64,000 bases of DNA, taken from Streptomyces sp. DH24. GTDB taxonomy: Bacteria; Actinomycetota; Actinomycetes; Streptomycetales; Streptomycetaceae. How positions within the stretch are numbered: position 1 is the first letter of the stretch; each line of letters begins with the position of its first letter. The notes beneath the pieces are model-generated. The model did not search any database. It was not told where the DNA came from and worked only from the letters and a program-made list of their open reading frames with translations. The position numbers and the translations under genes were made by a program. Below, piece after piece: positions 33,519 through 40,759 of the stretch. The stretch is taken from assembly GCF_029813775.1 (NCBI RefSeq), contig NZ_JARVKW010000022.1:1-64000 (forward strand), written 5' to 3'.

Positions 33519-34217
33519 ATGCGGGACGCGTACCACGAGGAACTTGACTCGATCGGCGACAGTCTGGTGGAGATGGCCCGGCTGGTCGGGTCGGCGATCG
33601 GACGCGCCACGACCGCCATCCTCGACTCCGATCTGAAGCTGGCCGAGAACGTCATCGAGGCCGACCAGCGGGTCGACGAACTCCAGCACGAGCTGGAGGC
33701 TCGTGCCATAGCCCTGCTGGCCCGGCAGCAGCCGGTGGCCACCGACCTGCGGATAGTCGTGACGTCGCTGCGCATGTCGGCGGACCTGGAGCGTTCGGGC
33801 GACCTCGCCCAGCACGTGGCGAAGCTCGCGCGGCTGCGCTACCCGGAGCGCGCGGTGCCGCAGGACCTGCACGCGACCATCCTGGAGATGGGCCAGCTCG
33901 CCCAGCGCCTGATGGCTAAGGCGGCCGAGGTGATCGTCACGAAGGACGTCGACCTGGCGCTCCAGCTGGAGCAGGACGACGACGCGATGGACCTGCTGCA
34001 CCGGGCCCTGTTCCAGCACCTGATGGACGACCGCTGGAAGCACGGCATCGAGACGGCCGTCGACGTGACGCTGCTGGGCCGCTACTACGAGCGGTACGCG
34101 GACCACGCGGTGGCCGTCGCGAAGCGGGTGGTGTACCTGGTGACGGGCGAGCACGCGGACGAGTTGCAGCAGGAGAAGTCCGAGATCCAGGCGGTTTCGG
34201 GGGTCGAGGGGGCGTAG
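33519..34217 (+). CDS. phoU: PhoU phosphate-signalling regulator
   Basis: Helical cytoplasmic protein that links the Pst phosphate transporter to PhoR and dampens the Pho response. 232 residues with two PhoU repeats (about 15-105 and 115-210), including the metal-binding E/DxxxD signatures (VIEADQRVDELQHELEARAIALLARQQP, LHRALFQHLMDD, YYERYADHAVAVAKRVVYLVTG). Divergent from phoRP; expected to be PhoP-dependent. Confidence 0.95.
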   Translation: MRDAYHEELDSIGDSLVEMARLVGSAIGRATTAILDSDLKLAENVIEADQRVDELQHELEARAIALLARQQPVATDLRIVVTSLRMSADLERSGDLAQHVAKLARLRYPERAVPQDLHATILEMGQLAQRLMAKAAEVIVTKDVDLALQLEQDDDAMDLLHRALFQHLMDDRWKHGIETAVDVTLLGRYYERYADHAVAVAKRVVYLVTGEHADELQQEKSEIQAVSGVEGA

Positions 34218-34481
34218 GGCTCGGCCTTCTGGACTGTGGGGCACGCCTTGACGGGCGCGGGCGTGGGCTGGGCTTGGGCCTGGGCCTGGGTTGGTCGAGG
34301 GCCGGGTCAGCCTTACCGGGGCCCGGACTCGGCCGGTGTCCGGACTCGGCCGGGGTGGGGGGCGTGCGAGGGGAGGTGCCGGTCGGCCGGAAGGGCTCCC
34401 GAGCACCTGTGCGCCGTTGATGCGCCCGCCCGACCGGGCATGCAATGGGCACAGGCATCAGCCTCTCTTTAGGAGGGACCC

Positions 34482-34637
34482 ATGGCCGAGACCCCCGGCA
34501 CGACGCCGGACCCCACGCAGGAGCGCGAGACCGAGCAGCCCGCCGAGATCAGGAACCTCATGCTGATCGGCGCCTGCGGCTGCGGCTCGGGCTGCGGCTG
34601 CGGGTGCCAGTCGGGCAGTCCCTGCCAGTGCAGCTGA
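34482..34637 (+). CDS. 51-residue Cys-rich small protein
   Basis: A short gene with an ideal ribosome site (AGGAGGG, 4 nt spacing) and its own terminator 11 nt after the stop. The product has an acidic, Pro/Thr/Glu-rich first half (MAETPGTTPDPTQERETEQP), a conserved-looking hydrophobic hinge (IRNLMLIGA), and a tail with seven Cys residues in CxC-type spacing (ACGCGSGCGCGC, then SPCQCS). The tail could bind soft metals such as nickel, zinc or copper, like a metallothionein, or be the core of a modified peptide. The next gene is a nickel-binding family protein, which favours a metal role. No signal sequence. I know of no assigned function. Confidence 0.8.
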   Translation: MAETPGTTPDPTQERETEQPAEIRNLMLIGACGCGSGCGCGCQSGSPCQCS

Positions 34638-34648
34638 CGAAACCGAGG

Positions 34649-34679
34649 GGCCCCGGCGCGGTGTGACCGCGCCGGGGCC
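34649..34679 (+). terminator. Terminator after the Cys-rich gene
   Basis: Perfect 14-bp stem GGCCCCGGCGCGGT / ACCGCGCCGGGGCC with a 3-nt loop. Confidence 0.9.
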
Positions 34680-34795
34680 TTCGGCATGCCGGGCCGCCGT
34701 CACCCGTTCGGCCGAGTCGCCACATCGGTTCGCCGGGCGCAGCATGGAAGGAACGACGGCAGGGCGACGCACTCGGAAAGAGGGAGGTGCGGGCC

Positions 34796-35044
34796 ATGGC
34801 CAAGTTCATGGACGTCCACCACGGGATGACGGGCATCACGTCCGACCAGTTGCACGAGGCACACCAGGCGGACCTGGCGATCGAGCAGGAAGAAGGCGTC
34901 CACTTCGAACACGCGTGGGCGGACCCGCGGTCCGGCACGATCTACTGCCTCTCGGAGGGCCCGTCGGCGGACGCGGTCCAACGCGTCCACGAACGCGCGG
35001 GCCACAAGGCGGACGAGATCCACGAGGTGCCGCTGTCGGTCTGA
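34796..35044 (+). CDS. DUF4242 nickel-binding-type ferredoxin-like protein
   Basis: An 82-residue protein of the DUF4242 family (AKFMDVHHGMTGITSDQLHEAHQADLAIEQEEGVHFEHAWADP). The S. coelicolor homologue SCO4226 was structurally described as a nickel-binding dimer; the His-rich start (VHHGM) and central His/Glu residues (EGVHFEHAW) fit metal binding. The physiological role is unclear. The ATG at 34796 follows GAGGGAGGTGCGGGCC; a GTG three codons upstream is less likely. Confidence 0.85.
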   Translation: MAKFMDVHHGMTGITSDQLHEAHQADLAIEQEEGVHFEHAWADPRSGTIYCLSEGPSADAVQRVHERAGHKADEIHEVPLSV

Positions 35045-35099
35045 GACCGGCGCGCGGGCGGCGGGGCGGAGTGAACGTCAGGGTCAGGCGGCCGGGATT

Positions 35100-36416
35100 T
35101 CAGGTGGCGGCCAGGTAGTCCAGCCCGGCGTCCGCCATACGCCGTACGGCCTCGGTCACCCCGTCCACTCCGGAGCCGAGATAAAGCCGGAGCTGAGGGC
35201 GCTGCTCGGCGCCCGGGGTGGGCATCGGCCAGGGCCAGATGGGCGCGGTGAGTACGGCGGTCCGCTCGAAGCACCGGCTGCGGAACTCCCGCGCTTTGTC
35301 CTCACTCACCGCGTAGGCGGGCGGCACGTCGACGACCACGTACGGGGTGCACTCGCCGGCGTGCACCGCGGCCGCCGGATATCCCAGCTTCTTGACGAAC
35401 TGCGTCTCGGCGGTGGCCCGGATCTCGGTCAGCCGCAGGCGCTGGCGGGCCAGAAAATCCGCGCTTTCCGGCGAACCGAGCCAATCGGCCATCGCGTGCT
35501 GAAGCATTCCGGAAGCCATCAGGGTGTGGTGCAGCCGATACGTGTTCACCAACGCGTCCAGTGTTTCCACGGGCGCGGTGAGCGAGCCGATCCCCCAGCC
35601 GTTGCTGCCGAACTGTTTGCCCATGGACTGCACCGCGACCCAGGGAACTCCCTTTCCGATTCCACCGCGCTCGATCATCATGCTCAGCGCGGAGGTCGGC
35701 GTGACTCCCTCGTCGTGCACAGTGAAGTACGCGTCGTCGATCAGCACCGCGGCACCGGCGGATTCCGCGGCGCCGAACATCCGGGCCACGAAATCGCCGC
35801 TCCAGTTCACCGCGGTCGGATTGTGCTGGGCGTTGACGACGACCAGGGCGAGCTCCGCGTCCGGGTCCGCCGCGACGCCGGTGACGATCCGGTCGAGTTC
35901 CGCCGTGTCCGGTACGAACCCGGCCTCGGGCCGCAGCGTCAGGTACCGCAGCTCGTAGCCGAGCGGGGCGAACACCCCGGCGTAGTCCCAGGCGGGGCCT
36001 GCGACCAGCGCCACCGGCCGACGCGCGGCGGACCCGGCCCGGTCCCGCACCAGTCGGCCGAAGTCGTACATCGTGGTGCGCGTCCCGGTCCAGGTGACGG
36101 CCACCTCCCAGTCCCGCCCGCGCTCGGCCGTGCCGGGGAGGCGGTGCGTGGTGCGCAGATGCTCGGCGAGGGCGTTGCGCAGCCGGGGCAGCCCGTGGAG
36201 CGAGAGCTGATACCCGTGCGCTCCTTTCGGCACGCCGGACAGACATTCGGCGAGACCCGGAGCTATTCGGTCCCAGGTCTCACCGAAACTCATACATATC
36301 GGCTCACCGTGAGGCATGCCGGCAGCTAAATAGTCCCGCAATAAACCGGCGTCGGGCATTCCGCAGGGGGAACTGTCGGACGCGAGCAGATCCTGAAGGG
36401 TTTCCTTTTTGATCAT
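35100..36416 (-). CDS. PLP-dependent aminotransferase (class I/II fold), bldA-type TTA codons
   Basis: A 438-residue fold-type I aminotransferase-like enzyme. Visible motifs: NAQHNPT (substrate/cofactor Asn), LIDDAYF (Asp to the pyridine nitrogen), and SMGKQFGSNGWGIG with the probable PLP Lys. The C-terminal domain is complete (APIWPWPMPTPGAEQRPQLRLYLGSG). It carries TTA leucine codons at positions 25 and 30, so translation should depend on the bldA tRNA. Base composition is more AT-rich than the neighbours. It stands alone at the left edge of an accessory region; the substrate is unknown. An inverted repeat AGGTTC-7-GAACCT lies 22-40 nt upstream of the start. Confidence 0.83.
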   Translation of the reverse strand: MIKKETLQDLLASDSSPCGMPDAGLLRDYLAAGMPHGEPICMSFGETWDRIAPGLAECLSGVPKGAHGYQLSLHGLPRLRNALAEHLRTTHRLPGTAERGRDWEVAVTWTGTRTTMYDFGRLVRDRAGSAARRPVALVAGPAWDYAGVFAPLGYELRYLTLRPEAGFVPDTAELDRIVTGVAADPDAELALVVVNAQHNPTAVNWSGDFVARMFGAAESAGAAVLIDDAYFTVHDEGVTPTSALSMMIERGGIGKGVPWVAVQSMGKQFGSNGWGIGSLTAPVETLDALVNTYRLHHTLMASGMLQHAMADWLGSPESADFLARQRLRLTEIRATAETQFVKKLGYPAAAVHAGECTPYVVVDVPPAYAVSEDKAREFRSRCFERTAVLTAPIWPWPMPTPGAEQRPQLRLYLGSGVDGVTEAVRRMADAGLDYLAAT

Positions 36417-36913
36417 GCGGCGGAGGGTAGCGTGGGGAGGTTCGACAAAGGAACCTGTGGGACGGGATTTGTCACCACGGCACCCTTACGCACAGGAACC
36501 CACACGGAAAACCGGAACGCCACTCGACTGCACCAACATGCAGGTGAGTGGCGCGGTGATTATTTCCACCTTCCCTCACTCCGCCCTTGCCCCGACTTTC
36601 GGCGCGGATCTTGAACGGCGAACTTCCCACCGCTCACGGCCGGTACGCCCGGAAGCGGGGTACCGCACCGCTGGTCGCCTCGGTCACGGGGTGTCCGTCA
36701 TCTGGAGTATCGTTCTGGTGTCGGAGCGTTACCACTCCGACACGGGAGTGATCTTGCCTGCGGGTGCCCGAACCCCGTATGGCCGGCACCGGAGGAGCAC
36801 AGTCGCCCGTGGCAAATGATCACCCCCGCGCTGCTTCCCCGCGGGTTACCGACTTCTCCGACACGGGCGGGACACCTCTCCAGGGCGTCGCACCCAGATA
36901 TGGGTGGTGACGA
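36417..36913. other. Intergenic region with inverted and repeated motifs
   Basis: About 500 nt without a supportable gene. It holds AGGTTC/GAACCT (36438-36443/36451-36456), a hairpin or operator GTGTCGGAG/CTCCGACAC (36718-36726/36735-36743), a second copy of CTCCGACACGGG at 36856-36867, each copy preceded by GTTACC, and CACCCA-GATA-TGGGTG (36891-36906) just before the next start. Confidence 0.65.
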
Positions 36914-37186
36914 GTGGTCGGCCGTGACCTCAAGCCCTCCGACCACCCGAAGAAGGACGTGCGTCGCGTCCTGGAGAAGTGGGTGGACCGCGGTTGGGCG
37001 CTGCGGAAGGAAGGCCACTGGGGCAGGCTCTACTGCCCGTGCGAATCGGAGTGCACGGTCATCCCCATCTCGGGAACGCCTCAGAACGAGAGCTCGCACG
37101 CTCGGCGAGTAGACCGCCTGGCCGCCCGCTGCCCACTACCCCCTGACTCCCCACAGCGCAGCCTCACGGGCCACCCCAGGGATTAG
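36914..37186 (+). CDS. HicA-like small protein, candidate toxin of a two-gene module
   Basis: A 90-residue basic protein. Its core (DVRRVLEKWVDRGWALRKEGHWGRLYCPCE, then CTVIPISGTPQNESSHARRVDRLAARCP) follows the HicA layout: helix, a strand with G-H (EGHWG in place of KGSH, keeping the His expected to cleave mRNA), another strand, and a C-terminal helix. It differs from standard HicA by three Cys residues in CPCESEC and a longer tail. GTG start at 36914. The gene ends 90 nt before a large HTH protein in the same direction. The toxin role is inference. Confidence 0.7.
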   Translation: MVGRDLKPSDHPKKDVRRVLEKWVDRGWALRKEGHWGRLYCPCESECTVIPISGTPQNESSHARRVDRLAARCPLPPDSPQRSLTGHPRD

Positions 37187-37224
37187 TCACAGTATTTTTT
37201 GCCCGACTTTGCCCCGGTTCTGCT

Positions 37225-37240
37225 GTTGACGAATGTCAAC
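37225..37240. promoter_or_regulatory. Inverted repeat GTTGAC-GAAT-GTCAAC upstream of the HTH gene
   Basis: Perfect 6-bp arms with a 4-nt centre, 36 nt before the ATG of the HTH gene and overlapping a TTGAC -35-like element. It is placed where an autoregulatory operator would be expected. Confidence 0.6.
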
Positions 37241-37276
37241 GGCTCTGCGACGGTGATGAAGGATGAGGGGGCAACC

Positions 37277-38194
37277 ATGGACTATGACTTCACCTTTGTC
37301 GTATCCGGCGTGGATGTAGATGACCAGGCTGCCGTCGATGCCTTGCAGGAGAAGTGCGATGCGCTGCTGGCCCGGGCCGGCGGCGTGGATCTTCTGATGA
37401 TCACGGGGTCGGGAGACACGGCCGTCGAAGCGGCCGTGACAGCCGTTTCCGCTGCTCGGGGCGCTGTTCCGCAGCTTCAGGTGTGCCGCTTGGACCGAGA
37501 TCTCGTCGGCGTTCACGAGATCGCCGAGAGAACGGGCAGGTCCCGCCAGAACGTCAGTCAGTGGATCGCGGGCGCGCGGAAGGCCCAGGGTGAGCGTTTC
37601 CCCGCCCCGGAGGGCACCGTGGGCAGGTCTCAGGCCTGGTTGTGGAGTGAAGTCAACCGATGGCTGTCTGCTCACGAACTGGATGACGGTGCGACGTACC
37701 CGACCCGGGAGGAGATGGCCGAGATCGACGTGGCGCTGGCCAACTCGGTTTCCGTCACCCTCAACTTCACTTGGGCGAAGACCCCCGGCTTCCAGTCCGG
37801 CCGGGAAAAGGTGATCCGGGACCTGCGGAGCAAGCACATCCCCGGGTTCATGGGCTTCCTGTCCGAACTCGACCGGACGACGGGCGAGGACGGGGCGCAC
37901 GTGCTGGTGGTCGCGGACCCCGAGGAGCCTGCCTCCGGTGTGATGGAGCGGGTCTCCGGCATCGGCCATGACGTCGTCCTCATCACGGCCACCGACCAGT
38001 TCACGGCGATGGTGCTGTCCACCTCTCCGCCTCCGCGGCCGACAGAAATCGTCTTTGTTCCGCAGGAAGCGACCGTCGGGGACTGGCTGTGCTTGGTGCA
38101 GTCGAACCCGCAGGCGTCGTTCAGCCTCGCGGGTACAGCAGAGGATGAGGACGAAGCCCCCACGATTCAAAGGCGCTTGGCGATTGCCGCGTAG
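37277..38194 (+). CDS. Large HTH protein paired with the HicA-like gene
   Basis: A 305-residue protein. Residues 1-70 form a small alpha/beta domain that resembles a HicB-type or dodecin-like fold (MDYDFTFVVSGVDVDD, LLMITGSGD, PQLQVCRLDR). A helix-turn-helix follows at about 77-100 (LVGVHEIAERTGRSRQNVSQWI), with a Trp-containing wing (VGRSQAWLWSEVNRWL). The C-terminal half (about 150-305) is of unknown fold. The ATG at 37277 has GAGGGGG upstream; longer in-frame starts lack one. Probable partner and antitoxin or repressor of the preceding small gene, by position and architecture only. Confidence 0.75.
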   Translation: MDYDFTFVVSGVDVDDQAAVDALQEKCDALLARAGGVDLLMITGSGDTAVEAAVTAVSAARGAVPQLQVCRLDRDLVGVHEIAERTGRSRQNVSQWIAGARKAQGERFPAPEGTVGRSQAWLWSEVNRWLSAHELDDGATYPTREEMAEIDVALANSVSVTLNFTWAKTPGFQSGREKVIRDLRSKHIPGFMGFLSELDRTTGEDGAHVLVVADPEEPASGVMERVSGIGHDVVLITATDQFTAMVLSTSPPPRPTEIVFVPQEATVGDWLCLVQSNPQASFSLAGTAEDEDEAPTIQRRLAIAA

Positions 38195-38482
38195 CGCGCC
38201 AACGGGTGCCGGGCGGCAGTACTCAGGGCTGGCTCGCCCCGGCCCTGCCCTGAGATGCAGTGCGGTGCGGTGCCGGGCGCCACGACGGAAACGGCCCGCG
38301 AAGAGGCGCGCCGATGGTCTACCGGACGTCAGCCGTCGCGGACAGGTGGACTTCCAGGCCGCCGCCCCGGAACCAGCACCCTCCGCGGGCCGCCAGCACA
38401 GGCGGCTTCTCGAGTTCTGCCATGCCGAGGACGACGTGCTCTGGGAACTGACGATCGCTGTTGGGCAGGGACCGTCCCGCGC

Positions 38483-39241
38483 TCACGCGTCGAAGTCGTA
38501 CTCCAGGATGTACGAGGCAGCGTCGAGCGTCATTTCACTGACCTCGACGGGTCTGCCGTCATCCGTGAAGGCGGTGCGGCAGACCAGGACGACAGGGGTG
38601 CCCGCGGACATGCCCAGTTGGGCCGCCTCGTCCTTCGACGGCATGCGTGAGCGGATCTCTTCGCGGAAGTGAGCGGGCTTGTAACCGAGTTCGGCGAGCC
38701 GGGCGTACGTCCCACCCGGCCCGGTGTCCTCCCGAGTGATGGCCGACCCGGCAACCACCGAGGCGGGCAGGTAGCTGGTGGCGAGCATGACGGGCTTGCC
38801 GTCCAGGACGAAGCGCCGACGCCTCACGCACACCGTTCCCGCGTCGGCCAGCTCCAGCACCGCGCCGATGCGGTCGGGTGCCGCTTCCTCGGAAACGGTG
38901 ACCTGATCCACCTCAAGGGCCCGGTTCTCCATGTCCGCCGACCAGATGGAGCGGCCATTGCCCCACTGCTCCTGGGACAGCCGCTGGATACCCCGGCGCC
39001 GAAGCGGCCGGAACGCCCGGACGAACACCCCGGCACCCTTGCGGGCTTCGGCGACACCTTCGTCCCGCAGGACGCTCAGCGCCTGACGGGCCGTCATGCG
39101 GGCCACGCCATGAGTGGCCATGAGGTCGTTCTCGCCCGGAAGGCGATCACCGGGACCGTACTCACCCGACCGGATCGCCTCGCGCAGGGAGTCCGCGATC
39201 CGCTGGTACTTGGGCCGACGGTCGTCGTCGGTGTTGGCCAT
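38483..39241 (-). CDS. GntR/HutC-family regulator with UTRA domain
   Basis: A 252-residue regulator: winged helix (PKYQRIADSLREAIRSGEYGPGDRLPGENDLMATHGVARMTARQALSVLRDEG, about 10-65) and a UTRA effector domain (about 95-245, ending ASYILEYDFDA). Proteins of this type regulate sugar genes or, as KorSA-like repressors, integrated plasmids. No cognate transport or plasmid genes adjoin it. The 288 nt between it and the HTH gene show nothing coding. Confidence 0.87.
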   Translation of the reverse strand: MANTDDDRRPKYQRIADSLREAIRSGEYGPGDRLPGENDLMATHGVARMTARQALSVLRDEGVAEARKGAGVFVRAFRPLRRRGIQRLSQEQWGNGRSIWSADMENRALEVDQVTVSEEAAPDRIGAVLELADAGTVCVRRRRFVLDGKPVMLATSYLPASVVAGSAITREDTGPGGTYARLAELGYKPAHFREEIRSRMPSKDEAAQLGMSAGTPVVLVCRTAFTDDGRPVEVSEMTLDAASYILEYDFDA

Positions 39242-39343
39242 TCCACCGTCCTCCTTGCCTCTCTAGACACCTTAGGCCATAGGTGGGGCCCCTGCGGGTG
39301 CCCGCTGCGGGGACCACCATTGCACTCACCGCGTCTCGGAGCG

Positions 39344-39727
39344 ATGACCCTGCACCCGGAACCCGAGTCCGTGCCCCGCGCCCGGCGTTGGTTCCGGAAG
39401 TTCCTCGCTCCCTACAACCCGGACTGCTCGATCGACGACTGCACGCTGATGCTCTCCGAGTTGGTGACCAACGCCGTCCGCTACGGGAAGTCCGAGGACC
39501 CCTGGCTGGTGCGGGTCGAGTGGTACCGCGAGGACACCTCGCTCCGCGTCGACGTGCACAACCCGGGCTTCCCGGCGGACGTCCGGCTACGGCACCCGGA
39601 AGCACACGACGCCCACGGCCGCGGCCTGCTCCTGGTCGACTCCATCGCCGACTCCTGGCACTCCGGCCCCAGCCGCTTCGGCGGAACGGTCGTTTCCTTC
39701 CTTGTCGCCGATGCCTGGGCGGAGTGA
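39344..39727 (+). CDS. RsbW-like anti-sigma/ATP-binding protein (HATPase_c)
   Basis: A 127-residue GHKL ATPase domain: N-box CTLMLSELVTNAVRYG, G1-type DVHNPG, and GRGLLLVDSIADSW with a final FGGTVVSFLV. Streptomyces carries many such stand-alone kinases, often beside regulators of unknown sigma pathways. No sigma factor or anti-anti-sigma gene is adjacent. ATG at 39344; divergent from the GntR gene, so the two may share regulation. Confidence 0.85.
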   Translation: MTLHPEPESVPRARRWFRKFLAPYNPDCSIDDCTLMLSELVTNAVRYGKSEDPWLVRVEWYREDTSLRVDVHNPGFPADVRLRHPEAHDAHGRGLLLVDSIADSWHSGPSRFGGTVVSFLVADAWAE

Positions 39728-39775
39728 GGGGACATCCGGCCTTCTCCAGTCGCCCTCTCAGCCGCCAGACCAAAA

Positions 39776-39812
39776 GGCTCCCGCCCTGCCGAGAAACAGC
39801 AGGGCGGGAGCC
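39776..39812. terminator. Bidirectional terminator beside gpmA
   Basis: Perfect 14-bp stem GGCTCCCGCCCTGC / GCAGGGCGGGAGCC with loop CGAGAAACA between convergent genes; it marks the right edge of the accessory stretch. Confidence 0.88.
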
Positions 39813-39833
39813 AACTCAGTCAGAGGGCGGACG

Positions 39834-40595
39834 TTACTTCTTCTTGCCCTGGTTCTTGACCGCCTCGATCGCAGCCGCCGCTGCCTCCGGGTCCAGGTAC
39901 TTGCCGCCCGGGGTGACCGGCTTGAAGGTCGCGTCGAGTTCGTAGTACAGGGGGATGCCCGTCGGGATGTTCAGGCCCGCGATGTCCGCGTCCGAGATGC
40001 CGTCCAGGTGCTTGACCAGGGCGCGCAGGCTGTTGCCGTGGGCGGCGACCAGGACCGTGCGGCCGGTCAGCAGGTCGGGGACGATGCCGTCGAACCAGTA
40101 CGGCAGCATGCGGACGACGACGTCCTTCAGGCACTCCGTCTGCGGGCGCAGCTCCGGCGGGAGGGTCGCGTAGCGCGGGTCGTCGAACTGGGAGTACTCG
40201 GCGTCGCGGTCCAGCGGCGGCGGCGGGGTGTCGTAGGAGCGGCGCCACAGCATGAACTGCTCCTCGCCGAACTCCGCCAGCGTCTGCGCCTTGTCCTTGC
40301 CCTGGAGGGCGCCGTAGTGACGCTCGTTCAGGCGCCAGGAGCGGTGCACGGGGATCCAGAGGCGGTCCGCGGACTCCAGCGCGAGCTGTGCCGTGCGGAT
40401 CGCGCGCTTCTGGAGGGACGTGTGGACCACGTCGGGGAGCAGGCCGGCGTCCTTGAGCAGCTCACCGCCGCGGACTGCCTCCTTCTCGCCCTTCTCGTTC
40501 AGGTTGACGTCCACCCAGCCGGTGAACAGGTTCTTCGCGTTCCATTCGCTCTCGCCGTGGCGGAGGAGGATCAGCTTGTACGGTGCGTCGGCCAT
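39834..40595 (-). CDS. gpmA: Phosphoglycerate mutase (2,3-bisphosphoglycerate-dependent)
   Basis: Interconverts 3- and 2-phosphoglycerate in glycolysis. 253 residues with the phosphohistidine motif LLRHGESEWN (His near residue 11), FTGWVDVNLNEKG, ERHYGALQG and the second catalytic His in AAHGNSLRAL. Lys-rich C-terminus (KNQGKKK). Core metabolic gene. Confidence 0.95.
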   Translation of the reverse strand: MADAPYKLILLRHGESEWNAKNLFTGWVDVNLNEKGEKEAVRGGELLKDAGLLPDVVHTSLQKRAIRTAQLALESADRLWIPVHRSWRLNERHYGALQGKDKAQTLAEFGEEQFMLWRRSYDTPPPPLDRDAEYSQFDDPRYATLPPELRPQTECLKDVVVRMLPYWFDGIVPDLLTGRTVLVAAHGNSLRALVKHLDGISDADIAGLNIPTGIPLYYELDATFKPVTPGGKYLDPEAAAAAIEAVKNQGKKK

Positions 40596-40759
40596 GGGCC
40601 CGAGCGTAATCGAACCCCCTGATCCCTCGCGCGCCCCGCCCGCAGGGCGGACGGTTGACGGGATCTGTTAATTGAGTGGTCACCGGCAGCCACCCCCTCG
40701 TAAGTTGTGCTCACCGCTTGAGCCGCTTACAGCAGGCCTGATGTCCGTGGGGGATCCTC

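Noticed and set aside
34445..34666. A 73-residue open frame overlapping the Cys-rich gene in another frame
   Set aside because: The frame starting at 34482 has the ideal AGGAGGG site and a terminator at the right distance; the other frame has neither.
36409..36819. Plus-strand open frame in the gap left of the HicA-like gene
   Set aside because: No ribosome site, no coding bias, and the region is full of inverted repeats expected of promoters.
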